Below, piece by piece: positions 24,665 through 32,506 of a DNA stretch of 35,230 nt. Location of the stretch: the NCBI GenBank assembly GCA_017645925.1, contig JAGCNN010000187.1, forward strand, positions 1 to 35,230, given 5' to 3'. The stretch's first letter is position 1. Each line of letters opens with the position of its first letter. The DNA comes from Bacteroidales bacterium. GTDB lineage: Bacteria; Bacteroidota; Bacteroidia; Bacteroidales; ML635J-15. Position numbers and translations under genes: made by a program. A model generated the notes under the pieces. It ran no database searches. It saw only the letters and a list, made by a program, of their open reading frames with translations, and was not told the origin of the DNA.

Positions 24665-25723
24665 ATGAAAAAGAACCTTCGAGCACTCCGCGAATGGATT
24701 AACGCGCTATTAAAAAAAATTCAAGCAATTCTGTTTGGACTCCTTGAAAGGATTGACGCGCTATTAAAAATCATAGGTGACAAAATTATAATCCCCGGAT
24801 TTGGCGGTTTTTCCCTCTACTACATCGGCAATTTCTTTGTAACAGGACTTACAAAAGGTTCCTTTACAATACGAGCCAAAAGCATGACCTACAGTCTGTT
24901 CTCTGCAATATTTCCACTGCTAATCTTTGGATTCAGCATAATACCTTTTATTCCAATAGAAGGATTTCAAGACGCTCTGATTAATCTCATCACCGAAATT
25001 ATGCCGCCAGCAATCTACGATGTATTTTTCGATACTATTTCTGACACCATAATGAAACCAAGCGGAACCTTGCTGTCGTTCGGTATCATAACATCGCTAT
25101 ATTTCGCCTCAAATGGCATTCTGGCAATAATAGAGGCTTTCAATGCATCATTCCACAACGTTGATCGCCGCAACTTAATTAGCAAACGACTGATTTCCAT
25201 TGCAATGGTACTCATTCTCTGCACGCTAATTATCGCTGCAATGACAATAATAATCGGTGGTTCAAAATACATCGACCACCTTGCCACACACCACACCATC
25301 ATTGCCGACAACAAATTCTGGTATGTATCCTTACACATTGCCAAGTGGCTGATAATTTTAGTGTTATACTTCATCGCAATATCATTTCTATATTTCCTTG
25401 CACCTTCAAAAAAGAGCCGTTACAAATTTATATCCCCAGGTGCAATACTTGCAACAGTAGTGCAAATTCTCTGCTCAAGCGGTTTTTCTTTCTACCTCAA
25501 CAACTTCGCCAACTACAACAAGTTGTACGGGTCTCTTGGTACTATAATAATTGTGCTTATGCTTCTGTATCTAACTTCAATTTCATTAATTCTTGGTTTT
25601 GAACTGAACCTAAGCATAATATCAGGCAAAAAAAGTGATGCAGAAGAAAAACAGATTGAAAACGAAAGGTTTGAATTGTGGAAACGTAACCATGCATTTT
25701 CCAACAAATTTATTAGACAATAA
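24665..25723 (+). CDS. YihY/BrkB-family inner-membrane protein
   Basis: The 352-residue protein has an amphipathic N-terminal extension (about 1-45) and then six membrane helices typical of YihY/UPF0761/BrkB: SMTYSLFSAIFPLLIFGFSI, GTLLSFGIITSLYFASNGI, LISIAMVLILCTLIIAAMTI, LIILVLYFIAISFLYFLAP, the conserved FISPGAILATVVQIL, FANYNKLYGSLGTIIIVLMLLYLTSISLILGFELN, and a charged cytoplasmic tail. Its function is not established; RNase BN activity once claimed for the family was a misassignment. It probably shares the nadC transcript (12-base gap). The N-terminus contains a short duplication (INALLKK and IDALLKI). Confidence 0.9.
   Translation: MKKNLRALREWINALLKKIQAILFGLLERIDALLKIIGDKIIIPGFGGFSLYYIGNFFVTGLTKGSFTIRAKSMTYSLFSAIFPLLIFGFSIIPFIPIEGFQDALINLITEIMPPAIYDVFFDTISDTIMKPSGTLLSFGIITSLYFASNGILAIIEAFNASFHNVDRRNLISKRLISIAMVLILCTLIIAAMTIIIGGSKYIDHLATHHTIIADNKFWYVSLHIAKWLIILVLYFIAISFLYFLAPSKKSRYKFISPGAILATVVQILCSSGFSFYLNNFANYNKLYGSLGTIIIVLMLLYLTSISLILGFELNLSIISGKKSDAEEKQIENERFELWKRNHAFSNKFIRQ
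24696..24770 (+). repeat. 21-bp direct repeat within the YihY N-terminus
   Basis: GGATTAACGCGCTATTAAAAA (24696-24716) recurs at 24750-24770 with one mismatch, exactly 54 bases (18 codons) apart. It encodes INALLK and IDALLK on the same face of the amphipathic N-terminal helix. The near-identity at DNA level suggests a recent internal duplication. Confidence 0.75.
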
Positions 25724-25728
25724 ACCTT

Positions 25729-25758
25729 CTTTGGGTGCAAAATACTGAACCCCAAAAG
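25729..25758. terminator. weak hairpin between convergent YihY and flippase genes
   Basis: TTTGGG (25730-25735) pairs with CCCAAA (25751-25756) across a 15-base loop in the 37-base gap between two converging genes. It has short A/T runs on both sides. It may act in both directions but is not a strong terminator. Confidence 0.3.
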
Positions 25759-25760
25759 TC

Positions 25761-26957
25761 TTACTTCCTATTTCGCGAAAAGAAAATTATCAATACCAGC
25801 GACGACACTAAATACGAACATGAGTTGACCACACATGCTCCCTCTATTTGCCACATAGGAATCAACACAAACGCAAGGGACAATGTTACTACCAAACCTG
25901 CTGACGACCTTAGCAGCAACACCTTAAGCCTACCTAGTGCCGAAAAATAATTGAATAGCACCAGTGCCACTGAATTTGAGGCAATACCGACAGCTAGCAT
26001 CAGAATTACAACTTTTGACCTGCCAAAGCCATCGCCAAAAACAAACTCGAAAACTGACGTGGGCACACATGCCGCAATGGCAATACACAAAACAGTTATT
26101 GCCAGACTTACAAGCGTAACCTTGCGCGTTTCTAACCAAGCTTCGGACGTATCACCCAATTTTAACACTTTTGAATACTGAACAAGCGCCATACTGCGAC
26201 TGAACACCCAAATAGCCTCGGAAATAGTAACACCTACTGAAAAAATTCCGACTGATGACATATCTGCATAAATGCCTATAAGATAAAAACATAGCCTTGC
26301 ATTAAGGAATTGCAAGAATGCACTTAGTTCTTCCTGCCAACCAAAATTGAAGGCTTTGCAGAAAGTATCAAGACTGAACGAAAAGCATATCCGACCAAAG
26401 ATTCTTCGCGTAAAAATATCACATAGCAAAAGGACAAGCCCGTAAGACAAAATCTGAGCATAAAAATATGCATGATAACCAGTTTCTGGGAAAAGCCAAT
26501 GGAACAGCAGCATAAAAAGCAACAACAAAGCCGACATCAGCAACGAAGCAATGTTGTACTGAAAAATCTTCTGAACACCAAGGTAAAGCGACGAATGAAA
26601 AGTTATGCAGCCCGACAAAACAGCAACAACAAAAAAAGGCAACACTGGCACCGACACATCAACAAACGACACCACAACTGCTGCCACCGACGACACAATA
26701 AACACCCAAAGAAAAGCAAGTGTCGCCAACGGCGAATGCCCAATTTTCTTCAAGAAAAAAGAAACGCTACTATTTGTAAGTATATTGGTAAAGGTCGCAA
26801 CAAGACTTATGTCGGCTGCAAATATGGCGATAAAACCTTTGCCTTCGCTTCCCCACACCTGCGTAGTATATATTACCGCTGCGAAATTAAGCAACAGTAT
26901 CAGCACCTTAGCAAGCGCCGTCAAAATAAAGTCCCTGTCAAAACTAAAAGTCTTCAT
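25761..26957 (-). CDS. Wzx-like polysaccharide flippase
   Basis: From ATG 26957 (MKTFSFDRDFILTALAKVL) the protein has 398 residues and about 12 hydrophobic helices, as in the polysaccharide_synt (MOP) superfamily of lipid-linked oligosaccharide flippases. It has the family's N-terminal pattern of a helix followed by YTTQVWGSEGKGFIAIF, where a conserved Gly-x-x-G/E-Gly turn sits between helices 1 and 2, and a central GWQEELSAFLQFLNARLCFYLIGIYA. It would flip undecaprenyl-linked sugar units across the inner membrane. A longer frame runs from 27086, but a -7 box (26968-26975) lies inside it. It stands alone, divergent from the antiporter gene, about 1.2 kb from the polysaccharide export operon. 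Family confident; substrate unknown. Confidence 0.85.
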   Translation of the reverse strand: MKTFSFDRDFILTALAKVLILLLNFAAVIYTTQVWGSEGKGFIAIFAADISLVATFTNILTNSSVSFFLKKIGHSPLATLAFLWVFIVSSVAAVVVSFVDVSVPVLPFFVVAVLSGCITFHSSLYLGVQKIFQYNIASLLMSALLLLFMLLFHWLFPETGYHAYFYAQILSYGLVLLLCDIFTRRIFGRICFSFSLDTFCKAFNFGWQEELSAFLQFLNARLCFYLIGIYADMSSVGIFSVGVTISEAIWVFSRSMALVQYSKVLKLGDTSEAWLETRKVTLVSLAITVLCIAIAACVPTSVFEFVFGDGFGRSKVVILMLAVGIASNSVALVLFNYFSALGRLKVLLLRSSAGLVVTLSLAFVLIPMWQIEGACVVNSCSYLVSSLVLIIFFSRNRK

Positions 26958-26967
26958 GTTGGAAATG

Positions 26968-26975
26968 CAAAAATA
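26968..26975 (-). promoter_or_regulatory. -7 element of the flippase gene
   Basis: Minus strand TATTTTTG followed by C is an exact match, 10 bases before ATG 26957, giving an almost leaderless mRNA. The nearest TTTG upstream is only 15 bases away. Confidence 0.5.
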
Positions 26976-26994
26976 CAAAATCAAACGAAACAAA

Positions 26995-27031
26995 TGCTTG
27001 CATTCAACAAATATGATTATTTTTGCAAGCA
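26995..27031. repeat. inverted repeat in the flippase-antiporter divergent region
   Basis: TGCTTGC (26995-27001) and GCAAGCA (27025-27031) are perfect inverted copies 23 bases apart. They bracket the antiporter -7 box and its start site, a position suited to an operator, though 7-bp arms can arise by chance. Confidence 0.4.
27018..27025 (+). promoter_or_regulatory. -7 element of the antiporter gene
   Basis: TATTTTTG followed by C matches exactly, 9 bases before ATG 27035. TTG at 26998-27000 is a possible -33 element with a short 17-base spacer. Confidence 0.5.
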
Positions 27032-27034
27032 CAA

Positions 27035-28033
27035 ATGGACAGCATACTGAACATATTATCATCAGAGCCATTCTACTATGTAGCACTTGTCGCGGGCATT
27101 GCGTTGCTTGTTTACGCTGGCGACTGGGTTGTAAAAAGCAGTGTTTGGGTTGCTGAATATTTCAATGTATCAAAACTAATCATTGGAGTAACCATTGTCT
27201 CGATGGGCACATCGCTACCAGAACTATGCGTAAGCCTTAGTGCAGCACTTAGCGGTTCTGCCAACATATCAATCGGAAACGTTGTAGGAAGTAACATTGC
27301 AAACGTATGCCTTATCCTAGGTATCACAGCAATAATTATAACCATCCCCATTTCGCGGTCAGTAATTCGCCGCGACCTTGTTTTACTGCTAGCCGCAACT
27401 ATGCTTTTTGCGTTTTCGCTAATTGACAGCGAAATAAATCTGCTGGAAGGTATATTTATGCTCCTGCTAATGGCTCTATATATGTACCTGACATTCAGGT
27501 CGGCAAAAAAAGAGCCGCCAGAAGAAAACACCGATGCCGAATCACCAAAAAAGCATAACATCTGGCTATCATTTCTAATTGTAATCATCAGTTGTGCTGG
27601 GCTTATCGGAGGCTCGGAACTATTGGTATATGGGGCAGAAAACATTGCTCGGTCGCTAGGCGTGAGCGATAGAGTTATAGCAGTAACAGTTGTTGCAATA
27701 GGCACAAGTTTGCCAGAATTGACAACCTCAATAGTAGCTGCAATAAAGAAAGAACTTGACATTTCAGTCGGCAACATAATTGGCTCTAACATATTCAATA
27801 TCTGCATGATAATTGGATTGACATCATGCATTACCCCACTTGAAGCAGAAGCCAACATACTTAGTTTCGATGTTTGGTTCCTACTCGCATCATTACTACT
27901 GCTCGGCATTACAGTTTTCCCAATAAAAGGCAGAACCGAAATAGTACGAATAGAGGGAATTTTACTGCTACTACTCTACATAGGATACTATGTTGCAATG
28001 GGACTTACCGGTCAATTTGCATCAATTGGCTAA
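27035..28033 (+). CDS. calcium/sodium antiporter, CaCA superfamily (YrbG-like)
   Basis: ATG 27035 gives 332 residues with ten likely membrane helices. The two inverted alpha repeats that form the ion path are both intact: GTSLPELCVSLSAAL with ISIGNVVGSNIANVCLILG (from about residue 57), and GTSLPELTTSIVAAI with ISVGNIIGSNIFNICMIIG (from about residue 222). The conserved glutamates in the two PEL motifs and the GSN motifs are those that bind Ca2+ and Na+ in this family. A charged cytoplasmic loop (KKEPPEENTDAESPKKH) separates the halves. It exports calcium in exchange for sodium at the inner membrane. A TTG at 27023 in frame was rejected because it overlaps the promoter. Confidence 0.95.
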   Translation: MDSILNILSSEPFYYVALVAGIALLVYAGDWVVKSSVWVAEYFNVSKLIIGVTIVSMGTSLPELCVSLSAALSGSANISIGNVVGSNIANVCLILGITAIIITIPISRSVIRRDLVLLLAATMLFAFSLIDSEINLLEGIFMLLLMALYMYLTFRSAKKEPPEENTDAESPKKHNIWLSFLIVIISCAGLIGGSELLVYGAENIARSLGVSDRVIAVTVVAIGTSLPELTTSIVAAIKKELDISVGNIIGSNIFNICMIIGLTSCITPLEAEANILSFDVWFLLASLLLLGITVFPIKGRTEIVRIEGILLLLLYIGYYVAMGLTGQFASIG

Positions 28034-28069
28034 ATCCGAACTGCGGAAAAAATCAAATTTACATTATCT

Positions 28070-28095
28070 GCTAAAAAATAAAAAAGATTTTTAGC
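28070..28095 (+). terminator. AT-rich hairpin after the antiporter gene
   Basis: GCTAAAAA (28070-28077) pairs with TTTTTAGC (28088-28095). The stem is mostly A-T, and the CCTTTTTAAT that follows is a poor T tract, so termination would be weak. Confidence 0.35.
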
Positions 28096-28126
28096 ATTCA
28101 CCTTTTTAATATAAGTATATATTTTG

Positions 28127-28134
28127 TATCTTTG
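28127..28134 (+). promoter_or_regulatory. -7 element of the polysaccharide export operon
   Basis: TATCTTTG followed by C matches exactly, 22 bases before ATG 28157. A TTTT stands where the -33 TTTG would be (28104-28107). This appears to be the only promoter for the five genes from 28157 on. Confidence 0.55.
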
Positions 28135-28156
28135 CGGTCTTAATTTGGCATCATAG

Positions 28157-28954
28157 ATGAGAAAAAGATATATAATACTAGTAATCATAGCGATAGCAAC
28201 GGCATTCAGTTCGTGTAGGTCAATAAGGCCATACGAAATGCTGCGTAATAGTAAGGACTATGAAATTTCAGAACAAGAACCCTCGGAAATAGAATACAGA
28301 ATCCAACCTAATGATAAACTGAATATCAGGGTTCTGAATAATAATGGTCAGGCATATTTCGGCTTTGGAGGAGGAACAACAGGTGGTTCTTCCAATTTTA
28401 ACACAAACAACAACCAGAATGGAGGTGGTTTCCCTGTTGAGTTTGATGGCAAAGTTAAGTTACCAGTACTTGGTCGAATTGACATCAGCGGAAAGACAAT
28501 CCGTGAGGCAGAGGATACTCTAGAAATGCTTTATTCCGAATATTTCCTAGACCCGTTTGTGCTTGTAACAGTAGGAAATCGTAAGGTTACTGTATTTATG
28601 AATGGCGGTTCAAAAGTGCAAACAGTTGGTATGAGCAACAATCAGTTTACTTTGATAGACGCAATTGCTGCGTGCGGCGGACTTACCGAGATAAGCCGTG
28701 CATATAGAATAAAGCTCATACGCGGAAACCTGACCGACAAACCTAAGATATACTACTGGAACGTATCGTCGCTCGAAACCCTCGACGGCACAAACATAAT
28801 GCTAGAAGCCAATGATATAATATACGTGGAAAGTCGTCCGCAATATGTTACAAGGGTGCTCCGTGAAATTTCTCCATACCTTACACTAGTAACCACATTG
28901 ATGTCTGTATATGGAGTTATTGTTACAGTCAAAGGCTATTTTACTAAACAATAA
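28157..28954 (+). CDS. polysaccharide export outer-membrane lipoprotein (Wza/OPX family)
   Basis: The 265-residue protein carries a lipoprotein signal peptide ending in the lipobox AFSSC (Cys20). A Poly_export domain follows (about 45-130: YRIQPNDKLNIRVLN, VKLPVLGRIDISGKTIREAEDTL), then a SLBB-like domain (about 135-225: VTVFMNGGSKVQTVGM, TLIDAIAACGGLTEISRAY, EANDIIYVESRP) and a C-terminal helix (TLVTTLMSVYGVIVTV). A Gly/Asn-rich insert (about 70-93) interrupts the export domain. It should form the outer-membrane outlet for a surface polysaccharide, docking on the Wzc-like protein encoded 3 bases downstream. At this size it resembles the short OPX proteins of Bacteroidota rather than the 380-residue Wza. 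Confidence 0.93.
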   Translation: MRKRYIILVIIAIATAFSSCRSIRPYEMLRNSKDYEISEQEPSEIEYRIQPNDKLNIRVLNNNGQAYFGFGGGTTGGSSNFNTNNNQNGGGFPVEFDGKVKLPVLGRIDISGKTIREAEDTLEMLYSEYFLDPFVLVTVGNRKVTVFMNGGSKVQTVGMSNNQFTLIDAIAACGGLTEISRAYRIKLIRGNLTDKPKIYYWNVSSLETLDGTNIMLEANDIIYVESRPQYVTRVLREISPYLTLVTTLMSVYGVIVTVKGYFTKQ

Positions 28955-28957
28955 ACG

Positions 28958-31441
28958 ATGAAGAAAAAAGAAAATAAAATACCTACCCTAAATCAGGACT
29001 TTGAACTCGAAACCTTCCTGACTGTCCTTAGAAAGAACATTATTTTTGTCATAATATTCTTTGCTTTGGCAATTACCGGAGGCTACTTCTATTTCAGATA
29101 CACGCAACCTATTTATAGCTCGTCCTCGATTATACAAATAAAGAAGGAAAATAAAACAAATGAAATTCTTGGCATTAGTTCGGGCGTAAAGATGGATCCA
29201 ACCATAGAGATTATGCGTTCCGAGGAATTTCTGAAAACTGTAGTCAAGACTTTGCCGCTTGGGATTAGTTTTTTCACCGAAGGTGCATTCCTAAAAACAG
29301 ATGGTTATGGGTTCTCTATGCCTTTCAAGGTTGAATATGAGATTACTGGCTCTGGCATATACGATGTGCCTATTTACTACGAACAAAACAAAGACGAAAA
29401 ATCATACGATATAAGCATTGGAGAAAAAGGCGAAGTACACAATATACCTTTTGACAAGCCGACCATACTTCCAGAAGGCATGACCATAACAATGTCAGCT
29501 CCTAGCAGCGAATCTTATTCCTTAAAAAGCAGTATCAAAGACAAATATTACTTTGTCATCAACAGCGAAAGGAAAACCTTGCGAGACATATCAAAAGGCC
29601 TTGTCATTGAAGCATTAAACAACAATGCAGGAACAATAAAGATAACATACGACTGCGAAAACGCAAAGAAGTCAGCAGATATTGCCAATGCCATTGCCGA
29701 ACAGTTCATTGAATTTGATGTTATGAAAAGCCGTGAAAGTTCAATGGCAACCATCGCATACATCGATGAACAAATGGACAACATGGTGGACGAACTTTCT
29801 ACCATTGAAAGCCAGTTACAGCAGTTCAGAATCGCTAACGGCATAACAAACGAAGATGTAAAATCACGCAAGAACGGACTTGCAGAAACTAGAATCGCGA
29901 CACTCGAACAGCGGATTGCAGAAATCGACTACGAAATTGAAACACTTAACGAGGTTAAGGAACAAGTTAACAACAATCCTGACTTGAATATGTACGAGAT
30001 GATGGCTCTTATGTCAGGGCAATCATCAAATGCCTTTCTGTCGTCAATGCTGAAATCGCTTCAAGACCTTATGTCCAAGCGAGAAAACATGCTGTACGAA
30101 GTAACCGAAAACAACCATAAAATTATTGTAATCGACAAACAGATAGAGTCGAAAAAAGAAACAATAATTGACTTCATAGGCAGTACAATTGTTCGGCTTG
30201 GCAAGCAGAAAAACGCATGCGAGAAAAAGGAAGAGGATATTCGCAACGGAATACTAGAAAAGGCAAACTACGATGAACTTGAATATTCCAAGTTACAGAG
30301 AATATATTCTGTGAACGAATCACATTACTCAAAGTTGCTCGACAGAAAAATCGAAATATTAATATCACAGTCGGGATATGTGAGTACAAACCTTGTACTT
30401 GAAAAGGCAAGCGTCCCAAGTACAGCCATTTCGCCAATCTTTTCGAAAACAATGACAATGGCTGCGTTACTGGCACTTGTACTTTCTGTTTTGTTCCTGT
30501 TAGCAAGATACTTGTTCTACAACAAGATACTTACAAGCAACGATATTAGCAAATACACCGATATTCCTGTAATAGGCGAAGTCGTAACAAGCAGACATAA
30601 AAACGAATTTTCCCAGGCCGTTGTACACAAGAACGCCCGTTCGCACATAACGGAAAACTTCCGCAAGATAAGAACCAACCTCGACTATTATCCGCTTGAT
30701 TCTAAGTGCAGGGTAATACTAACCACATCAACAGTTCCTGGCGAAGGCAAGACTTTCATTGCAATCAACACAGCTGATATTTATGCGATGTCGGGCAAAA
30801 AGGTTCTGCTCGTTGACTTTGACCTTCGCAAGCCTCGTCTTGAAAAGTGCTTGACCTTGGACAACGAAGATGGTGTTTCAACAATACTTACCAATAGGAA
30901 GCCTTGGCAGGAATGTCTTCACAAGGATGTCATTGAAAATATGGATGTCATAACAAGCGGACCGATAACACCTATCGCAGCCGAGCTGCTAATCGGCAAG
31001 AACATTGACACGTTTATTGAGGAAGTACGGGCAGCATACGACATTGTAATTCTTGATACTCCGCCTCTTGGCATCATACACGATGCAATAACCCTATCAA
31101 AATATGTTGACAATTTCTTCTACATAATGCGTTCTGGCATAAGCGTAAAGGGTTACATCGAATACATAAATGGAATCGTTGAAGAACATAACGTAAAGAA
31201 TATATCAATGGTACTGAACGGCCTTCCAGTAAGCAAGCACTCTGGATATAGTTATAGCAGATACGGTTCGCACTATGGAAAATACGGCTACGGTTATGGT
31301 CATGGTCATGGCGGATACGGTTATGGATATGGCTACGGATATGGCTACGGTTACAGCACCGACGAGGATGATGACGGAAGTGAAAAAAAGAAAGAAAAAG
31401 GTGGATTTTTTAGTAGATTATTCGGTAAGAAAAAGAAATAG
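28958..31441 (+). CDS. Wzc-like polysaccharide copolymerase and tyrosine autokinase
   Basis: The 827-residue protein joins a chain-length domain to a BY-kinase. Residues about 15-100 form the Wzz domain with helix 1 (IIFVIIFFALAITGGYFYF); about 260-480 is a long periplasmic coiled coil with the GNVR-type region; helix 2 (MTMAALLALVLSVLFLLA) is near 510. The kinase has Walker A PGEGKT (594-599), Walker A' LLVDFDLRKPRL (about 620) and Walker B IVILDTPPLG (about 700). The tail (about 761-795) holds 14 tyrosines in SGYSYSRYG and a (GY)n run, then an acidic stretch and a Lys-rich end. Cycling phosphorylation of such tails controls polymer length and export. It lies between the export lipoprotein and the WecA-type transferase. 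Confidence 0.96.
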   Translation: MKKKENKIPTLNQDFELETFLTVLRKNIIFVIIFFALAITGGYFYFRYTQPIYSSSSIIQIKKENKTNEILGISSGVKMDPTIEIMRSEEFLKTVVKTLPLGISFFTEGAFLKTDGYGFSMPFKVEYEITGSGIYDVPIYYEQNKDEKSYDISIGEKGEVHNIPFDKPTILPEGMTITMSAPSSESYSLKSSIKDKYYFVINSERKTLRDISKGLVIEALNNNAGTIKITYDCENAKKSADIANAIAEQFIEFDVMKSRESSMATIAYIDEQMDNMVDELSTIESQLQQFRIANGITNEDVKSRKNGLAETRIATLEQRIAEIDYEIETLNEVKEQVNNNPDLNMYEMMALMSGQSSNAFLSSMLKSLQDLMSKRENMLYEVTENNHKIIVIDKQIESKKETIIDFIGSTIVRLGKQKNACEKKEEDIRNGILEKANYDELEYSKLQRIYSVNESHYSKLLDRKIEILISQSGYVSTNLVLEKASVPSTAISPIFSKTMTMAALLALVLSVLFLLARYLFYNKILTSNDISKYTDIPVIGEVVTSRHKNEFSQAVVHKNARSHITENFRKIRTNLDYYPLDSKCRVILTTSTVPGEGKTFIAINTADIYAMSGKKVLLVDFDLRKPRLEKCLTLDNEDGVSTILTNRKPWQECLHKDVIENMDVITSGPITPIAAELLIGKNIDTFIEEVRAAYDIVILDTPPLGIIHDAITLSKYVDNFFYIMRSGISVKGYIEYINGIVEEHNVKNISMVLNGLPVSKHSGYSYSRYGSHYGKYGYGYGHGHGGYGYGYGYGYGYGYSTDEDDDGSEKKKEKGGFFSRLFGKKKK
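31313..31354 (+). repeat. GGN-TAY hexamer tandem repeat
   Basis: Seven consecutive Gly-Tyr codon pairs (GGA/GGT/GGC followed by TAC/TAT) encode the core of the kinase's tyrosine cluster. The codons vary at third positions, so the protein repeat is kept while the DNA repeat has diverged; the tract could still change length by slippage. Confidence 0.8.
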
Positions 31442-31450
31442 GCAATAAAC

Positions 31451-32506
31451 ATGGAATGGATTTTATTGGCAAGTGCAATTATCGCAATTGGTTTTTCGGC
31501 TTTACTTGGGTCTTTTTTCATCAAGGGAACATTCAATTTCCTGACAAAGAAAACAAAAGGTAACACAGAGCGTTTCAGTTCGCAAAGCAAACCCATATAC
31601 GGTGGAATCTTGTTCTACTCTGTGTTCTTGATTGCCAGTCTTATATATTATTTTTCTCCGTTAAATACACCAGAAGACTCCAACATGTTTATCGCATTGA
31701 TGATAACTGTTGGCATTTCATTCTTCATGGGGCTTGCCGATGACCTTATGAATACACCACCACTATTCAAGTTCATAGTACAGTTTGTGTGCGCTTTCGT
31801 GCTGATAAAAACAGGAGTTGTCATAACAATTTCACCACTTCCATGGGTAAACTATACAATCACAGTCTTATGGATTGTCGGCATTATGAATTCAATCAAC
31901 ATGCTCGACAATATGGACGCAATCACTAGTTCCATTAGCCTAACGATAATCATTCCGTGCGTACTTATGCAGATAATAAATGGTGAATGCAACATTGATA
32001 CGATGGTAATGGTTACTGTAGCTGGTGCAATTCTCGGATTCCTGCTATACAACTGGGCACCTGCAAAAATGTATATGGGCGACAACGGCAGCCAGTTCCT
32101 CGGAATTCTTTTGGCATACATCGGAATAAAATACTTCTGGAACGGAATACAGATTACCGATGAAATAAACTACGCATACAACGCCAAGCAGTTCATAATG
32201 GTGGCATTAGCATTCATAGTTCCACTATCAGATACAACAACTGTTACTATCAACCGCCTTTTGAAAGGCAAGTCGCCTTTTGTAGGCGGACGCGACCACA
32301 CTACACACTACCTATATTATAGAGGTCTTACAGTGCGTAAAGTCGGAGCAGTTCTGCTTTCGCTGAATCTTATAGGAGTTTGCTTGTCTCAAGTAATTAT
32401 GTACTGCACCGATTTGAACTATGGTGTTGTTTACGCTTTGGCTGCGTATCCTGTAATTGTTTTTGCATTGCTGTACATTAACACAAAAGTCACCAAACAG
32501 AAATGA
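31451..32506 (+). CDS. WecA/MraY-family undecaprenyl-phosphate glycosyl-1-phosphate transferase
   Basis: The 351-residue protein has about 10-11 membrane helices and the family's cytoplasmic motifs: GLADDLMN with Asp97-Asp98 (Mg2+ and prenyl-phosphate site), NSINMLDNMDAITSS (about 146-160, equivalent to NxxNxxDGxDGL but with DNMDA), YMGDNGSQFLG (about 206) and the histidine motif GGRDHTTHYLYYRG (about 280). It would move a sugar-1-phosphate, often GlcNAc-1-phosphate, from a UDP-sugar to undecaprenyl phosphate, starting repeat-unit synthesis for the polymer exported by the two genes upstream. It overlaps the next gene by ATGA. It is unlikely to be MraY, because no wall-synthesis cluster is present. 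Sugar specificity is not readable. Confidence 0.92.
   Translation: MEWILLASAIIAIGFSALLGSFFIKGTFNFLTKKTKGNTERFSSQSKPIYGGILFYSVFLIASLIYYFSPLNTPEDSNMFIALMITVGISFFMGLADDLMNTPPLFKFIVQFVCAFVLIKTGVVITISPLPWVNYTITVLWIVGIMNSINMLDNMDAITSSISLTIIIPCVLMQIINGECNIDTMVMVTVAGAILGFLLYNWAPAKMYMGDNGSQFLGILLAYIGIKYFWNGIQITDEINYAYNAKQFIMVALAFIVPLSDTTTVTINRLLKGKSPFVGGRDHTTHYLYYRGLTVRKVGAVLLSLNLIGVCLSQVIMYCTDLNYGVVYALAAYPVIVFALLYINTKVTKQK

Noticed and set aside
27112-27909. 265-codon open frame on the minus strand
   Set aside because: It lies wholly antisense to the calcium/sodium antiporter gene, whose frame carries both conserved alpha repeats. The antisense product is Ser/Ile-rich with no domain.
31313-31354. 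Regular repeat considered as a CRISPR array
   Set aside because: It is a 6-base in-frame codon repeat for Gly-Tyr inside the tyrosine kinase, without spacers.
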